Assembly: GCF_020781975.1 (NCBI RefSeq)
Contig: NZ_JAJGNI010000011.1
Location: 1 to 64,000 of the forward strand
From: Microbacterium schleiferi
GTDB taxonomy: Bacteria; Actinomycetota; Actinomycetes; Actinomycetales; Microbacteriaceae
Reading direction: 5' to 3'
Length of the DNA stretch: 64,000 nucleotides
Part shown: positions 55,908-64,000 of the stretch, in pieces
Layout of the letters: each line of letters opens with the position of its first letter
How positions within the stretch are numbered: the stretch's first letter is position 1
Notes under the pieces: model-generated
The model's database searches: none
Told to the model about the DNA's origin: nothing
Seen by the model: the letters and a program-made list of their open reading frames with translations, nothing else
Translations under genes and position numbers: made by a program

Positions 55908-56566
55908 CCGCAGATCCAGCGAGCATCGCACCGGTGCTCGTAGTCGACAACCACGACAGCTTCGTCCACACGCTCGTCGGGTACCTGCACGAGTTGGGTG
56001 CCGCTACCGTCATGGTCGAGGCAGACCAGGTCAGCGTGGATGCCGTCCCGCGGCTCGTCGGTGAACACGCCGGCATCCTTATCTCCCCCGGTCCCGGTCG
56101 CCCCGCCGACACCGCGGCCTCGCAGAATCTTGTGCGCGAGGCCGTGGAGCGGGGTGTTCCCGTGCTCGGAGTGTGCCTAGGGCACCAGGTGATCGCCGAG
56201 GCACTGGGTGCGCGGGTGTCCGTCGCTCCGGAACTGTTCCATGGCGTCACCTCGCCGGTCGCTCACGATGGGTCGACGCTCTTTTTCGGAATCCCGTCGC
56301 CGTTCATCGCCAACCGGTATCACTCGCTGTCGATTGATCCCGACTCGATCCCCGAGAGTCTCGTCGTCACGGCCCGCACCGACAGCGGAATCGTCATGGG
56401 CATCGCGCACCGCGACGCGCCGCTGTGGGGTGTGCAATTCCACCCCGAGAGCGTGCTCACCGAAGGCGGTTACCGGCTGCTGGCGAACTGGTTGGAACAG
56501 GTCGGCTATCCGGATGCCGTCGAACGATCCCGCACGCTCCGGCCGCACGTCGCCGCCGGCGTGTGA
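55904..56566 (+). CDS. pabA: Class I glutamine amidotransferase (PabA/TrpG type)
   Basis: This 220-residue glutaminase subunit of aminodeoxychorismate or anthranilate synthase has VVDNHDSFVHTLVGYL. The oxyanion region is ILISPGPGRP, the nucleophile GVCLGHQVIAEA and the His-Glu pair FHPESVLTEGG. No synthase partner is adjacent. It starts with GTG overlapping the preceding gene. The order crgA, amidotransferase, pknB matches mycobacteria. Confidence 0.9.
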   Translation: MTADPASIAPVLVVDNHDSFVHTLVGYLHELGAATVMVEADQVSVDAVPRLVGEHAGILISPGPGRPADTAASQNLVREAVERGVPVLGVCLGHQVIAEALGARVSVAPELFHGVTSPVAHDGSTLFFGIPSPFIANRYHSLSIDPDSIPESLVVTARTDSGIVMGIAHRDAPLWGVQFHPESVLTEGGYRLLANWLEQVGYPDAVERSRTLRPHVAAGV

Positions 56567-56579
56567 GTCAATCCCTCGC

Positions 56580-56644
56580 GAGACTGCACCGTGCCCGCGA
56601 GGCCGTGCGCTCAGTGGGCTCTCTCGCGGGCACGTTGCAGTCTC
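56580..56644. repeat. 22-bp inverted repeat between convergent pabA and pknB
   Basis: Arms at 56580-56601 and 56623-56644 are complementary at 21 of 22 positions (core GAGACTGCA and GTGCCCGCGAG), with a 21-nt loop. It is probably a shared terminator and may belong to a dispersed repeat family. Confidence 0.7.
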
Positions 56645-56695
56645 GACGGTCTAGCCAGACGAGGCGAGCGCCGCTCGGCGCCGTGCGGTCGGGGG

Positions 56696-58396
56696 TCAAC
56701 CGGAGCAGTAGGTCAACGTGATCGTCGAGCGGACCGGGACCTCACCGGGCGCGAGGGACTGAGCGATGACGACAGGCGGGTTGGTCGCGGGGCACGACGT
56801 GTCCTCCTGCGTCTCGACCGTCAGCTGAGTGTCCGGGGCTTCGAGTTCGCGCGTGGCAGCCTCGACGGTGTACCCGGTCACGTCGTTGATCAGAACGCGT
56901 CCCGTCGCAACGACGAGGTCGACGCTGCTTCCAACCGCGACCTGATCGCCGCCAGCCGGGTCCGCAGCGATGACGATTCCGGCGTCGAGGGCGGGGTCGT
57001 TGCGCGAGGTCACCGTGCCGACCTTCAGACCGACCTGCTCGAGGGCCTGCGCGGCAGTTTCCTGCGTGAGGCCGGTGAGCGTCGGCACGGCCGCGAGCTC
57101 TTGCCCCGTCGAAACGTAAACCTTGATCTCCTGGTTCACCTCGACCGAGACATCCGTGCCGGGTTCTGTCCGGATGACGTTTCCTTCGGCCACCTCGACA
57201 CTCGACTCTTCGACGCGCACCGGAACGAGGTCGATCGCGGTCAGTTCTTCGGCGGCCCGATCGTAGGTCATGCCGGTGAGGTCGGGGACGATCCGGGAGT
57301 TGCTGGGGACGTTCTCGTCCCCGCGCGGAATGGTGAGCACCCAGAACAAGACCGAGATCAGCAACACGGCCAGGATCGCGACGCCCGCCCACACCCAGGC
57401 CACGGGGGGACCCGACTGCGTACGGCGCATGGTCGTGTCGGTCGAGAGCTGCCGAAGCGACCGGGCAGTCTCTGCGGCTTGCCGCGGGTTGGGTCCGTAG
57501 AGCTCGCTGGTGAGTGTTCCCAACTGGCGGCGGGAGGGCGCCTTACCGGTCAGTGCGTGAGTCAGTGCGGCGCGAAACGAGGGGGCGTCTTGGTAGCGCT
57601 GGTAGGGATCCTTCGCGAGAGCGCGCAGCACTACGGCATCCAGCGCTCGCGGAATCTCTTCGTTGATCTCCGACGGCGTGAGGGGGGTCTCGCTGACGTG
57701 CTGATAGGCAACGGCAACCGGGGACTCGCCCCGGAACGGCGCTCTGCCGGTCAACAGCTCATAGAGCACGACACCGGTGGAGTACAGGTCGGCACGGGCA
57801 TCGACCGGTTCGCCCTTCGCCTGCTCGGGCGAGAAGTAGGCGGCGGTGCCGAGGATCGCGGTGGTCTCGGCGACGGTGGACGACGAATCCGAGACGGCGC
57901 GAGCGATACCGAAGTCCATGACCTTGATGTGGTCGTCGGCGGTGACCATGACGTTGCCGGGCTTGATGTCGCGGTGCACCACACCGGCACGGTGCGAGTA
58001 CTCGAGGGCTTCAAGGATGCCGTCGGCATAGGCGACGGCACGCTCGGCGTCGACAGGGCCCTCTTCGATGACGTCCTTCAGCAGTCGACCAGAAACCAGC
58101 TCCATGACGATGTACGGCACCGGCTGGGTCGTGCCGTCGGGAAGGGACTCGGTCTCTTCGCCGGCGTCGAACACGCGCACGATCGTCGGGTGCGACATCC
58201 GCGACGCCGCCTGCGCCTCCAAGCGGAAGCGCGTGCGGAAACCGGCATCGCGGGCCAGCTCAGGATCGAGGATCTTGATGGCGACGTCGCGGCCGAGGGT
58301 CAGGTCGTATCCGCGATACACCGATGCCATGCCGCCACGGCCGATCGACTCGTCGATCCGGTAGCGCCCCGACAGCACGCGAGAATCGTCGGTCAC
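56696..58396 (-). CDS. pknB: PASTA-domain Ser/Thr kinase PknB
   Basis: This 566-residue kinase has GRGGMASVYRG, VAIKIL, VHRDIKPGNVMV and DFGIARA. A transmembrane helix (WVWAGVAILAVLLISVLFWV) near residue 335 leads to three PASTA domains (VPDLTGMTYDRAAEELTAI, VPTLTGLTQETAAQALEQV, and a diverged third). PASTA domains bind peptidoglycan or lipid II. The kinase tunes cell-wall growth and division. It is last in the pstP-ftsW-pbpA-pknA-pknB run. Confidence 0.95.
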   Translation of the reverse strand: MTDDSRVLSGRYRIDESIGRGGMASVYRGYDLTLGRDVAIKILDPELARDAGFRTRFRLEAQAASRMSHPTIVRVFDAGEETESLPDGTTQPVPYIVMELVSGRLLKDVIEEGPVDAERAVAYADGILEALEYSHRAGVVHRDIKPGNVMVTADDHIKVMDFGIARAVSDSSSTVAETTAILGTAAYFSPEQAKGEPVDARADLYSTGVVLYELLTGRAPFRGESPVAVAYQHVSETPLTPSEINEEIPRALDAVVLRALAKDPYQRYQDAPSFRAALTHALTGKAPSRRQLGTLTSELYGPNPRQAAETARSLRQLSTDTTMRRTQSGPPVAWVWAGVAILAVLLISVLFWVLTIPRGDENVPSNSRIVPDLTGMTYDRAAEELTAIDLVPVRVEESSVEVAEGNVIRTEPGTDVSVEVNQEIKVYVSTGQELAAVPTLTGLTQETAAQALEQVGLKVGTVTSRNDPALDAGIVIAADPAGGDQVAVGSSVDLVVATGRVLINDVTGYTVEAATRELEAPDTQLTVETQEDTSCPATNPPVVIAQSLAPGEVPVRSTITLTYCSG

Positions 58397-58459
58397 ACTA
58401 CCCCTCCCTGACTGAGCCAGTCTGTTCAGCCTAGTCGAGCGCTTCCTGTGAACCTCCGG

Positions 58460-60163
58460 TCAGGGAGTGGGGGTCGGGGTCGCTGGAGCCTCAATCTGAA
58501 CCTGCATCTGCGGTGAGGCATCCGACGTGCGCTGCTCGGCGCCACTGCACAGGGCGGTGTACGACGCGGTGAGCGTCTGTCCGGCTGCGTTGGCGATCAG
58601 GATCGCCTCCTCGCGGTCGTTCGGGGGGAACGTGCGCTGCGAGGTGCCGTCAACGGTGAAGACCGCGTTCTGCAGGGTGACGGTGTAGCCGCTGAGCGTG
58701 CCCGTGCCGGTGGGGCAGGTGAAGCTGTCCCACGTCAGCGTGACGGTCGAGCCCGCCACAGCAGGCTCACCGCCCTGGATCGCCGGGGGGTTGCTCGGGC
58801 CGCCGATGGGCGTGACCTGGCCGTAGCACGAGATCGTGAGCGCCGTTGTCGGCTCGATGTTGCCGGTCGGGTTCACCTGCCAAACGACGCCGACCTGCGA
58901 GTCATCCGGAGCAGCAGTGCCGTTGTCGGTGACCACTTCGAGCACCCCCGCGCTCTTGGCAGCCTGCACAGCCTGGTCGCACTGCATGCCGACGAGGTTC
59001 AGGGCGTCGATGTTGATGCGGGTCTCACTCGGCGAGGGCGTCGGTGTCGAGGCGCTCGGCGACGGGGCCGACGACGAGCTCGTGGGGTCGGGTGACGGCT
59101 GCTGGTTGGCAACCAGGGCCCAGATCGTGCCGCCGAGCACGAGCACAAGCAGCACGATGAGCGCGACGAGGGGCCAGGTCCACGGGCTGCGCTTGCGCGG
59201 CGCAGGCTCTTCGGCAGGGGTCTCCGGAGCAGGCATCAGCCGTGTCTCGGCGGATGTCGCGGTGGACGTCAGCAGTGCCGTTGCGTCATCGGCTGCGATG
59301 GCGCCCGTGGCGATCGCCGGGATCGCTGCTGCTGCGGCGGCGACGTCGCCCCGGCGCAGAGCCGTGGCTGCCCGAGCAACGGCAGCCGCCGTGGCAGGTC
59401 GGTCCTCGGGCTTTTTGGCGATCATCGCCATGACGAGGTTCTGCACCGGAACAGCCACGGTTGGCGGCAGCGGCGGCGGCTGCTCGTTGATCTGGGCCAT
59501 CGCGATCGCGACCTGGGACTCGCCGGTGAACGGACGCTTGCCGGCCAGGCATTCGTACGCGACGATCCCGAGCGAGTAGATGTCGGTGGCAGGGGATGCC
59601 GGGTGACCGGATGCTTGCTCGGGCGAGAGGTACTGCACGGTGCCCATGACCTGACCTGTCGCGGTCAGGGGAACCTGGTCGGCGATACGAGCGATGCCGA
59701 AGTCGGTGATCTTGACGCGGCCGTCCGGGGTGATCAGCAGGTTCCCGGGCTTGATGTCGCGATGGACGAGGCCCGCCGCGTGCGCCGCCTGCAGGGCTGC
59801 AGAGGTCTGGGCGATGATGTCGAGCGTCTTGTCAGTCGACAGCGATCCGTCTCGTTCGAGGATCGTCGACAGGGCTTCACCGGGAACGAGCTCCATCACC
59901 AGGAACGCACTGCCGTTCTCTTCACCGTAGTCGAAGACGCTGGCGATGCCCTCGTGGTTGACGAGCGCTGCGTGCCTGGCCTCGGCGCGGAACCGCTCGA
60001 GGAACCCGGGGTCGCCCATGTACTCGTCTTTGAGGATCTTGATCGCGACCGTCCGTCCGATGACGTGGTCGGTTGCTTCCCAGACCTCGCCCATGCCGCC
60101 GATCGCGATTCGCGAATCCAGCTCGTAACGGCCGCCGAAGGTCACACCCTGCGTCGGTCTCAT
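58460..60163 (-). CDS. pknA: Ser/Thr kinase PknA-like with unusual extracellular part
   Basis: This 567-residue kinase has RIAIGGMGEVWEA, VAIKILKDEY, VHRDIKPGNLLI and DFGIARIADQVP. An Ala-rich juxtamembrane region and a transmembrane helix near residue 325 (WPLVALIVLLVLVLGGTIWAL) follow. A Ser/Pro/Thr-rich spacer leads to one PASTA-like domain (INIDALNLVGMQCDQAVQAAKSA). A strand-rich tail with paired cysteines comes last. Mycobacterial PknA has almost no extracellular domain, so this tail is notable. The start overlaps the pbpA stop. Confidence 0.9.
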   Translation of the reverse strand: MRPTQGVTFGGRYELDSRIAIGGMGEVWEATDHVIGRTVAIKILKDEYMGDPGFLERFRAEARHAALVNHEGIASVFDYGEENGSAFLVMELVPGEALSTILERDGSLSTDKTLDIIAQTSAALQAAHAAGLVHRDIKPGNLLITPDGRVKITDFGIARIADQVPLTATGQVMGTVQYLSPEQASGHPASPATDIYSLGIVAYECLAGKRPFTGESQVAIAMAQINEQPPPLPPTVAVPVQNLVMAMIAKKPEDRPATAAAVARAATALRRGDVAAAAAAIPAIATGAIAADDATALLTSTATSAETRLMPAPETPAEEPAPRKRSPWTWPLVALIVLLVLVLGGTIWALVANQQPSPDPTSSSSAPSPSASTPTPSPSETRINIDALNLVGMQCDQAVQAAKSAGVLEVVTDNGTAAPDDSQVGVVWQVNPTGNIEPTTALTISCYGQVTPIGGPSNPPAIQGGEPAVAGSTVTLTWDSFTCPTGTGTLSGYTVTLQNAVFTVDGTSQRTFPPNDREEAILIANAAGQTLTASYTALCSGAEQRTSDASPQMQVQIEAPATPTPTP

Positions 60164-61614
60164 TTGTTCAGCACCGCCTCCATGACCTTCTTCGCGATCG
60201 GGGACGCGATGAGATCTCCGTATCCCGACTGACCCATTCCGCCACCGTTCTCCACGACGACAGCCACTGCCACCTCGGGATCGTCGGCGGGCGCGAACCC
60301 GGTGAACCAGAGGGTGTACGGCTTGTTGGGTCCGTTCTCCGCCGTACCCGTCTTACCGGCCACGTCGACGCCCTCTATTCTTGCATTCGAGGCGGCGCCG
60401 TTTTCGACATTCGCGACCATCATGGCGACCATCTCCTCGTTCAACGCGGGACTCAGTGCCTCGCCGAAAACGGTGCTCTCAAACGTCTGCTGCACCGAAA
60501 GGTCGGGCCCGATGACCTGGTCGACCATGCGGGGGTTCATGACGATGCCGCCGTTGGCGATACCGGCCGAGACCATCGCCATCTGCAGCGGCGTCGCCGT
60601 CACCTGCCCCTGACCGAAGCCGGTGAGCGCGGTCTGCGGAGCGTCCAGCCCCCGGGGGTAGCTCGAGGGAATCGAGTCGAGCGGGATGCTGAACGAGAGG
60701 TTGAAGCCGAACTTCTCAGCCTGCTGGCGGATGGCCTCGTCTCCGAGCTGCACGGCAAGCTGAGCCATGGGGATGTTGCAGCTCAGGCGCAGCGCGTCGG
60801 CTATCGATACCGTCTCGCCCGGCCCACATGTTCCGCCGCTGGCGTTGCGGATCGTGTTCGACGACTGGGGCAGCTGCCAGATGGCCGGGTTCGGGATCTG
60901 CGAATCGGGCGTGTAGTCGCCCGACGCCAGAGCCGCCGCGACGACGACGACCTTGAACGTCGATCCCGGTGGGTTGAGATCCCCCGCGATGGCGCGGTTG
61001 TAGAGCGGGTCCGCGGGATCCGCGAGCAGGGCGGCGTAATCAGTCTCGACCTGAGCGGTGTCGTGCGAAACGAGGAGGTTCGTGTCGTAGCTGGGGCTCG
61101 TGACCATCGCGAGGACTCGGCCCGTGTCGGGTTCGATCGCGATGACCGCGCCCTGCAGGTCGCCGAGGGCCTCGTACGCGGCTCGCTGGACGTCGGCATC
61201 CAGCGACAGCACGACATTGGAGCCGCGCGGCGGCTGCCCGGTGAGGATCTGTTCGATGCGAGAGAGGAACTGCGAGCTTGCGGTGCCGCTGAGCTCGTCG
61301 TTCATGGCCTGTTCGATGCCGGTCGCTTCGCCCACCACCGGGATCACCCCGGTCACCGGAGCCCACATGTCGGGGTCGACGTAGACGCGCTGCCAGCTGA
61401 AGACGTCGCTGGAGGGGACCGATGACGCGATAGCCGAGCCGCTTGCGATGATCGAGCCGCGCTGCACTTCGTAGGAGTCGTACAGGGCACGCGTGTTGCG
61501 CGGGTAGTCGGCGAGATCCGCCGACTGGATTCCCTGGATCCACGTCGTCGAGGCGAACAGGGCGAGGAACATCATGAGCATCAGGATGCTCAGCCGCCGC
61601 AACTCCTTGGTCAT
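60160..61614 (-). CDS. pbpA: Penicillin-binding protein 2 (PbpA, class B)
   Basis: This 484-residue transpeptidase has an N-terminal membrane anchor (LSILMLMMFLALFAS). The transpeptidase domain has SxxK in PPGSTFK, SxN in LSCN and KTG in VAGKTGTAE. It works with the SEDS glycosyltransferase encoded just upstream. It is slightly shorter than many class B PBPs and lacks a large dimerisation domain. Confidence 0.95.
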   Translation of the reverse strand: MTKELRRLSILMLMMFLALFASTTWIQGIQSADLADYPRNTRALYDSYEVQRGSIIASGSAIASSVPSSDVFSWQRVYVDPDMWAPVTGVIPVVGEATGIEQAMNDELSGTASSQFLSRIEQILTGQPPRGSNVVLSLDADVQRAAYEALGDLQGAVIAIEPDTGRVLAMVTSPSYDTNLLVSHDTAQVETDYAALLADPADPLYNRAIAGDLNPPGSTFKVVVVAAALASGDYTPDSQIPNPAIWQLPQSSNTIRNASGGTCGPGETVSIADALRLSCNIPMAQLAVQLGDEAIRQQAEKFGFNLSFSIPLDSIPSSYPRGLDAPQTALTGFGQGQVTATPLQMAMVSAGIANGGIVMNPRMVDQVIGPDLSVQQTFESTVFGEALSPALNEEMVAMMVANVENGAASNARIEGVDVAGKTGTAENGPNKPYTLWFTGFAPADDPEVAVAVVVENGGGMGQSGYGDLIASPIAKKVMEAVLNK

Positions 61615-61629
61615 CGCCGCATCACCCCA

Positions 61630-63036
61630 TCATCCGATCACCGCGCGAGGACGGCTGCGGACGGCATCCGAGATGCGAAGCAGAAGGGCCACGATGATCC
61701 AGTTGGCAACGAGCGAGGATCCGCCCGCGGCCAGGAACGGTGTCGTGAGGCCCGTGACGGGGATGACTCGGGTGACGCCGCCGACCATGATGAACACCTG
61801 CAGGGCGATCGTGAACGCGAGACCGGTCGCCAGCAGCTTGCCGAAGTCGTCTTGACCGGCGACGCCGATCCGGATGCCGCGCGCAACGAACACCATGTAC
61901 AGCAGCAGGATGGCGAAGACACCGGCAAGGCCGAGCTCTTCACCCAGGCTCGGCAGGATGTAGTCGCTCTGCGACAGCGGCGTGATGTAGGGCCGCCCCT
62001 GCCCGAGCCCGGTGCCGATGAGGCCGCCGTGGGCGAGCCCGTAGATTCCCTGCACGAGCTGGAAGCTGCCGCCGTAGGCGTCGATGCGCTCAGGGTTGAA
62101 CGGGTCGAGCCAGTTGTCGAACCGTCCGCCGACGTAGGAGAGCACCCGCGAGGCGAAGAAGGCGCCGGCCGCGGCCAGGACGAGACCGATGACGACCCAG
62201 GACGTCTTGCCGGTGGCGACGTAGAGCATCGCGACGAACATGCCGAACAGCAGCAGTCCGGTGCCGAGGTCGCGCTGCAGCACGATGATGCCGAGCGAGA
62301 TCAGCCAGAGGACGAGGAGGGGACCCAGCTCGCGCGCCCGCGGCCACGTCATGCCCAGGAACCGGGTTCCGACCGAGCTCAGGCTCTCGCGGGTGCGCAC
62401 GAGGTAGCCGGCGAAGAAGATCGCCAACGAGATCTTCGCGAGCTCGCCGGGTTGGAACGAGAAGATCCCGAGCGACACCCAGACGTCCGCGTTCGCATCG
62501 GTACCGAGGCCCGGCACGATCGGAAGTAGCAGCAGGGCGATCCCGGCGAACCCGAAGATGTAGGTGTAGCGGAACAGCACGCGGTAGTTGCGCAGCACGA
62601 TCACCACGGCGAGGCATCCGAGGATCGCAATGCCCGCCCAGGCGAGCTGGCGAACCGACGCCGCATCCCACCCTTCGGCGCCGTCGGCGAGGTCGATGCG
62701 GTAGATCATCGCGATCCCGAGCCCGGTGAGGAGGGTCGCAATCGGCACGACGAACGGGTCGGCATCCCGGGCCCAGACGCGCAAGGCGATGTGGACAGCG
62801 ATGACCGTGGTGAACAGTCCGCCGAAGGCGATGAGGTAGGCGGCGGCGATCTCGCCCATGACGCCGAGCTGCACCAGCGCGAGGGCGCCCAGCGAGAGCA
62901 CGAGGGCGAACAGCAGCAGGCCGAGTTCGCGGTTGCGCTGCTTCTGCGGGGTGCGCAGTCGCTTGAGCGCGCGGACGACTGCCGTGTCGGTCGAGACGTC
63001 GACCGCCGGTTCACGCGTGATCGCGGGATCAGCCAT
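61630..63036 (-). CDS. rodA: SEDS-family peptidoglycan polymerase (FtsW/RodA)
   Basis: This 468-residue protein has about ten or more transmembrane helices. SEDS signatures are SLGIFSFQPGELAKISLAIFFAGYLV, LVLWLISLGIIVLQRDLGTGLLLFG and GLGQGRPYITPLSQSDYILPSLGEELG. It polymerises lipid II with PbpA. The operon context matches the RodA slot in mycobacteria. Its start overlaps the phosphatase stop by 8 bp. Confidence 0.94.
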   Translation of the reverse strand: MADPAITREPAVDVSTDTAVVRALKRLRTPQKQRNRELGLLLFALVLSLGALALVQLGVMGEIAAAYLIAFGGLFTTVIAVHIALRVWARDADPFVVPIATLLTGLGIAMIYRIDLADGAEGWDAASVRQLAWAGIAILGCLAVVIVLRNYRVLFRYTYIFGFAGIALLLLPIVPGLGTDANADVWVSLGIFSFQPGELAKISLAIFFAGYLVRTRESLSSVGTRFLGMTWPRARELGPLLVLWLISLGIIVLQRDLGTGLLLFGMFVAMLYVATGKTSWVVIGLVLAAAGAFFASRVLSYVGGRFDNWLDPFNPERIDAYGGSFQLVQGIYGLAHGGLIGTGLGQGRPYITPLSQSDYILPSLGEELGLAGVFAILLLYMVFVARGIRIGVAGQDDFGKLLATGLAFTIALQVFIMVGGVTRVIPVTGLTTPFLAAGGSSLVANWIIVALLLRISDAVRSRPRAVIG

Positions 63037-64000
63037 CTGATTCCTCCGCGTCGTCGGGATCGAGCGCGTTCACGATCGCTCGCGCATCTGCGAGCGATCG
63101 GGCCGAGATCGTGCCTTCGACCGTTGCGCGCTTGAAGTTGCTCAGATCGGCGAGCAGGATGCCGGTGTCCTCGTACGGCGTCGACAGCGAGATCGGGCCG
63201 ATGTTCTGCTGGATGCCGCGGTAGATGACGACAGTGTCGTCGTCGGCGCCGACGAAAAAGCGGGTCTGCGTCCACTGGTAGGCGCCGAAGAGGGCGACGC
63301 CGATCATCGCGAGCACGATCACGAACCCTGCGATCCAGGCAAGCCGGCGGCGTCGCGACCGGCGGCGGTCCTCTTCGATGAGCTCTTCGAGGAACTCCGG
63401 GGCCGGTTCGAAATGGGTCGGCTCGTTGGCTGCCTGCCGCGCAGGATGCAACCAGCCCGTCAGGGAGCTGCGGGCCGCGGGGACGTCGATTCCCTCCGGG
63501 TTCGACGCGGACCCGACAACCGTCGCGGTTCCCGAGAAGAGCGGATGCCGCCCCCCGACATCCACCAGCACGATGGTGACGTTGTCGGGAGCCCCGGCAT
63601 CCAGAGCCATCTTCAGCAGAGCGTCGGCGGTGCGGGCGGGAGCGAGATCTGCCGCGAGTGCCTTGGACGTCTGGGTGTCGGGGACGACGCCGCACAGCCC
63701 GTCCGAGCACAGGAGCCAGCGGTCACCGGGCTGAGTCGGCATGACGAAGGTGTCGATCTCGGGGTTCGGCGACATGTCACCGAGCACGCGCATCAGCACC
63801 GAGCGCCGCGGGTGATACCGCGCCTCTTCGGGAGTGATGCGACCCGAGTCGACCAGACGCTGGACGAACGTGTGGTCCGTCGTGATCTGGGTCAGGGCCC
63901 CGTCGCGGTACAAGTACACGCGGGAATCGCCGATGTGGGCGATCACGGCGTAGTCATCGACCATCGCAAGCGCGCTCACGGTGGTTCCCATGCCGGCCAG
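63029..64000 (-). CDS. pstP: PP2C-type Ser/Thr phosphatase PstP (5' end cut by window)
   Basis: The 323 visible residues hold the C-terminal two thirds of a PP2C domain (LAGMGTTVSALAMVDD, AHIGDSRVYLYRDG, LLCSDGLCGVV, GAPDNVTIVLVDVG). A proline/charged linker and a transmembrane helix (RRRLAWIAGFVIVLAMIGVALFGAY) follow, then an extracytoplasmic tail. It reverses PknA/PknB phosphorylation. The frame is open to the window edge. The first metal-binding motif lies outside. The internal ATG at 63991 is not the true start. Confidence 0.93.
   Translation of the reverse strand: MAGMGTTVSALAMVDDYAVIAHIGDSRVYLYRDGALTQITTDHTFVQRLVDSGRITPEEARYHPRRSVLMRVLGDMSPNPEIDTFVMPTQPGDRWLLCSDGLCGVVPDTQTSKALAADLAPARTADALLKMALDAGAPDNVTIVLVDVGGRHPLFSGTATVVGSASNPEGIDVPAARSSLTGWLHPARQAANEPTHFEPAPEFLEELIEEDRRRSRRRRLAWIAGFVIVLAMIGVALFGAYQWTQTRFFVGADDDTVVIYRGIQQNIGPISLSTPYEDTGILLADLSNFKRATVEGTISARSLADARAIVNALDPDDAEESDG

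Overview
The window is high-GC actinobacterial DNA that looks like Microbacterium or a close relative in Microbacteriaceae. The basis is protein similarity by eye, frequent GTG starts, ATGA-type overlaps, many GCATCC/GGATGC words, and the classical actinobacterial origin-region gene order. I could not run a database search, so the genus is an inference.

About 1-15,060 is an accessory island. It starts with a broken LysE-type exporter, two coupled alpha/beta hydrolases, a class II aldolase-type gene and a 5'-truncated metallophosphoesterase. Next comes a leftward operon with the logic of a Tn7-like transposon: tnsA, a 103-codon unknown, tnsB, tnsC, tniQ/tnsD-like and two more small unknowns. 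All junctions except the 103-codon ORF to tnsB are short overlaps. A candidate transposon end lies upstream of tnsA. Between it and dnaB sit two paralogous winged-helix genes, an unknown 212-residue protein and a coupled pair: an XRE-ImmA/IrrE protein and a TIM-barrel protein with a tRNA-guanine-transglycosylase-like zinc motif. That pair is the best candidate here for an undescribed regulatory, toxin-antitoxin or defence module.

From 15,067 to 18,840 is the conserved rpsF-ssb-rpsR-rplI operon and dnaB, with a DnaA-box cluster ahead of dnaB and a candidate S6:S18 leader ahead of rpsF. From 18,943 to 33,900 are a TMEM175-type channel, an aldehyde dehydrogenase cassette (DUF779, ALDH, GAF regulator), cofD for F420, the CCA-adding enzyme, a methyltransferase, a secreted DUF6049 protein, murJ, trxB and trxA. 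Intergenic DNA in this part carries several unusual repeats, including two arrays of 20-bp units whose orientation flips midway.

From 33,900 to 50,430 is the replication origin region. parB, parA, rsmG, jag, yidC, yidD, rnpA and rpmH run leftward. dnaA, dnaN, recF, a DciA-like gene, gyrB, gyrA and a DUF3566 gene run rightward, followed by tRNA-Ile and tRNA-Ala. parS sites overlap the parA start and lie beside rsmG. oriC is most likely the dnaA-dnaN gap.

From 50,536 to the end are a flavin monooxygenase, a NUDIX hydrolase, cyclophilin, rhomboid protease, crgA, class E sortase and a pabA-type amidotransferase. The leftward division and cell-wall signalling operon follows: pstP, ftsW/rodA, pbpA, pknA-like and pknB. 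The window cuts the 5' end of the phosphatase gene.
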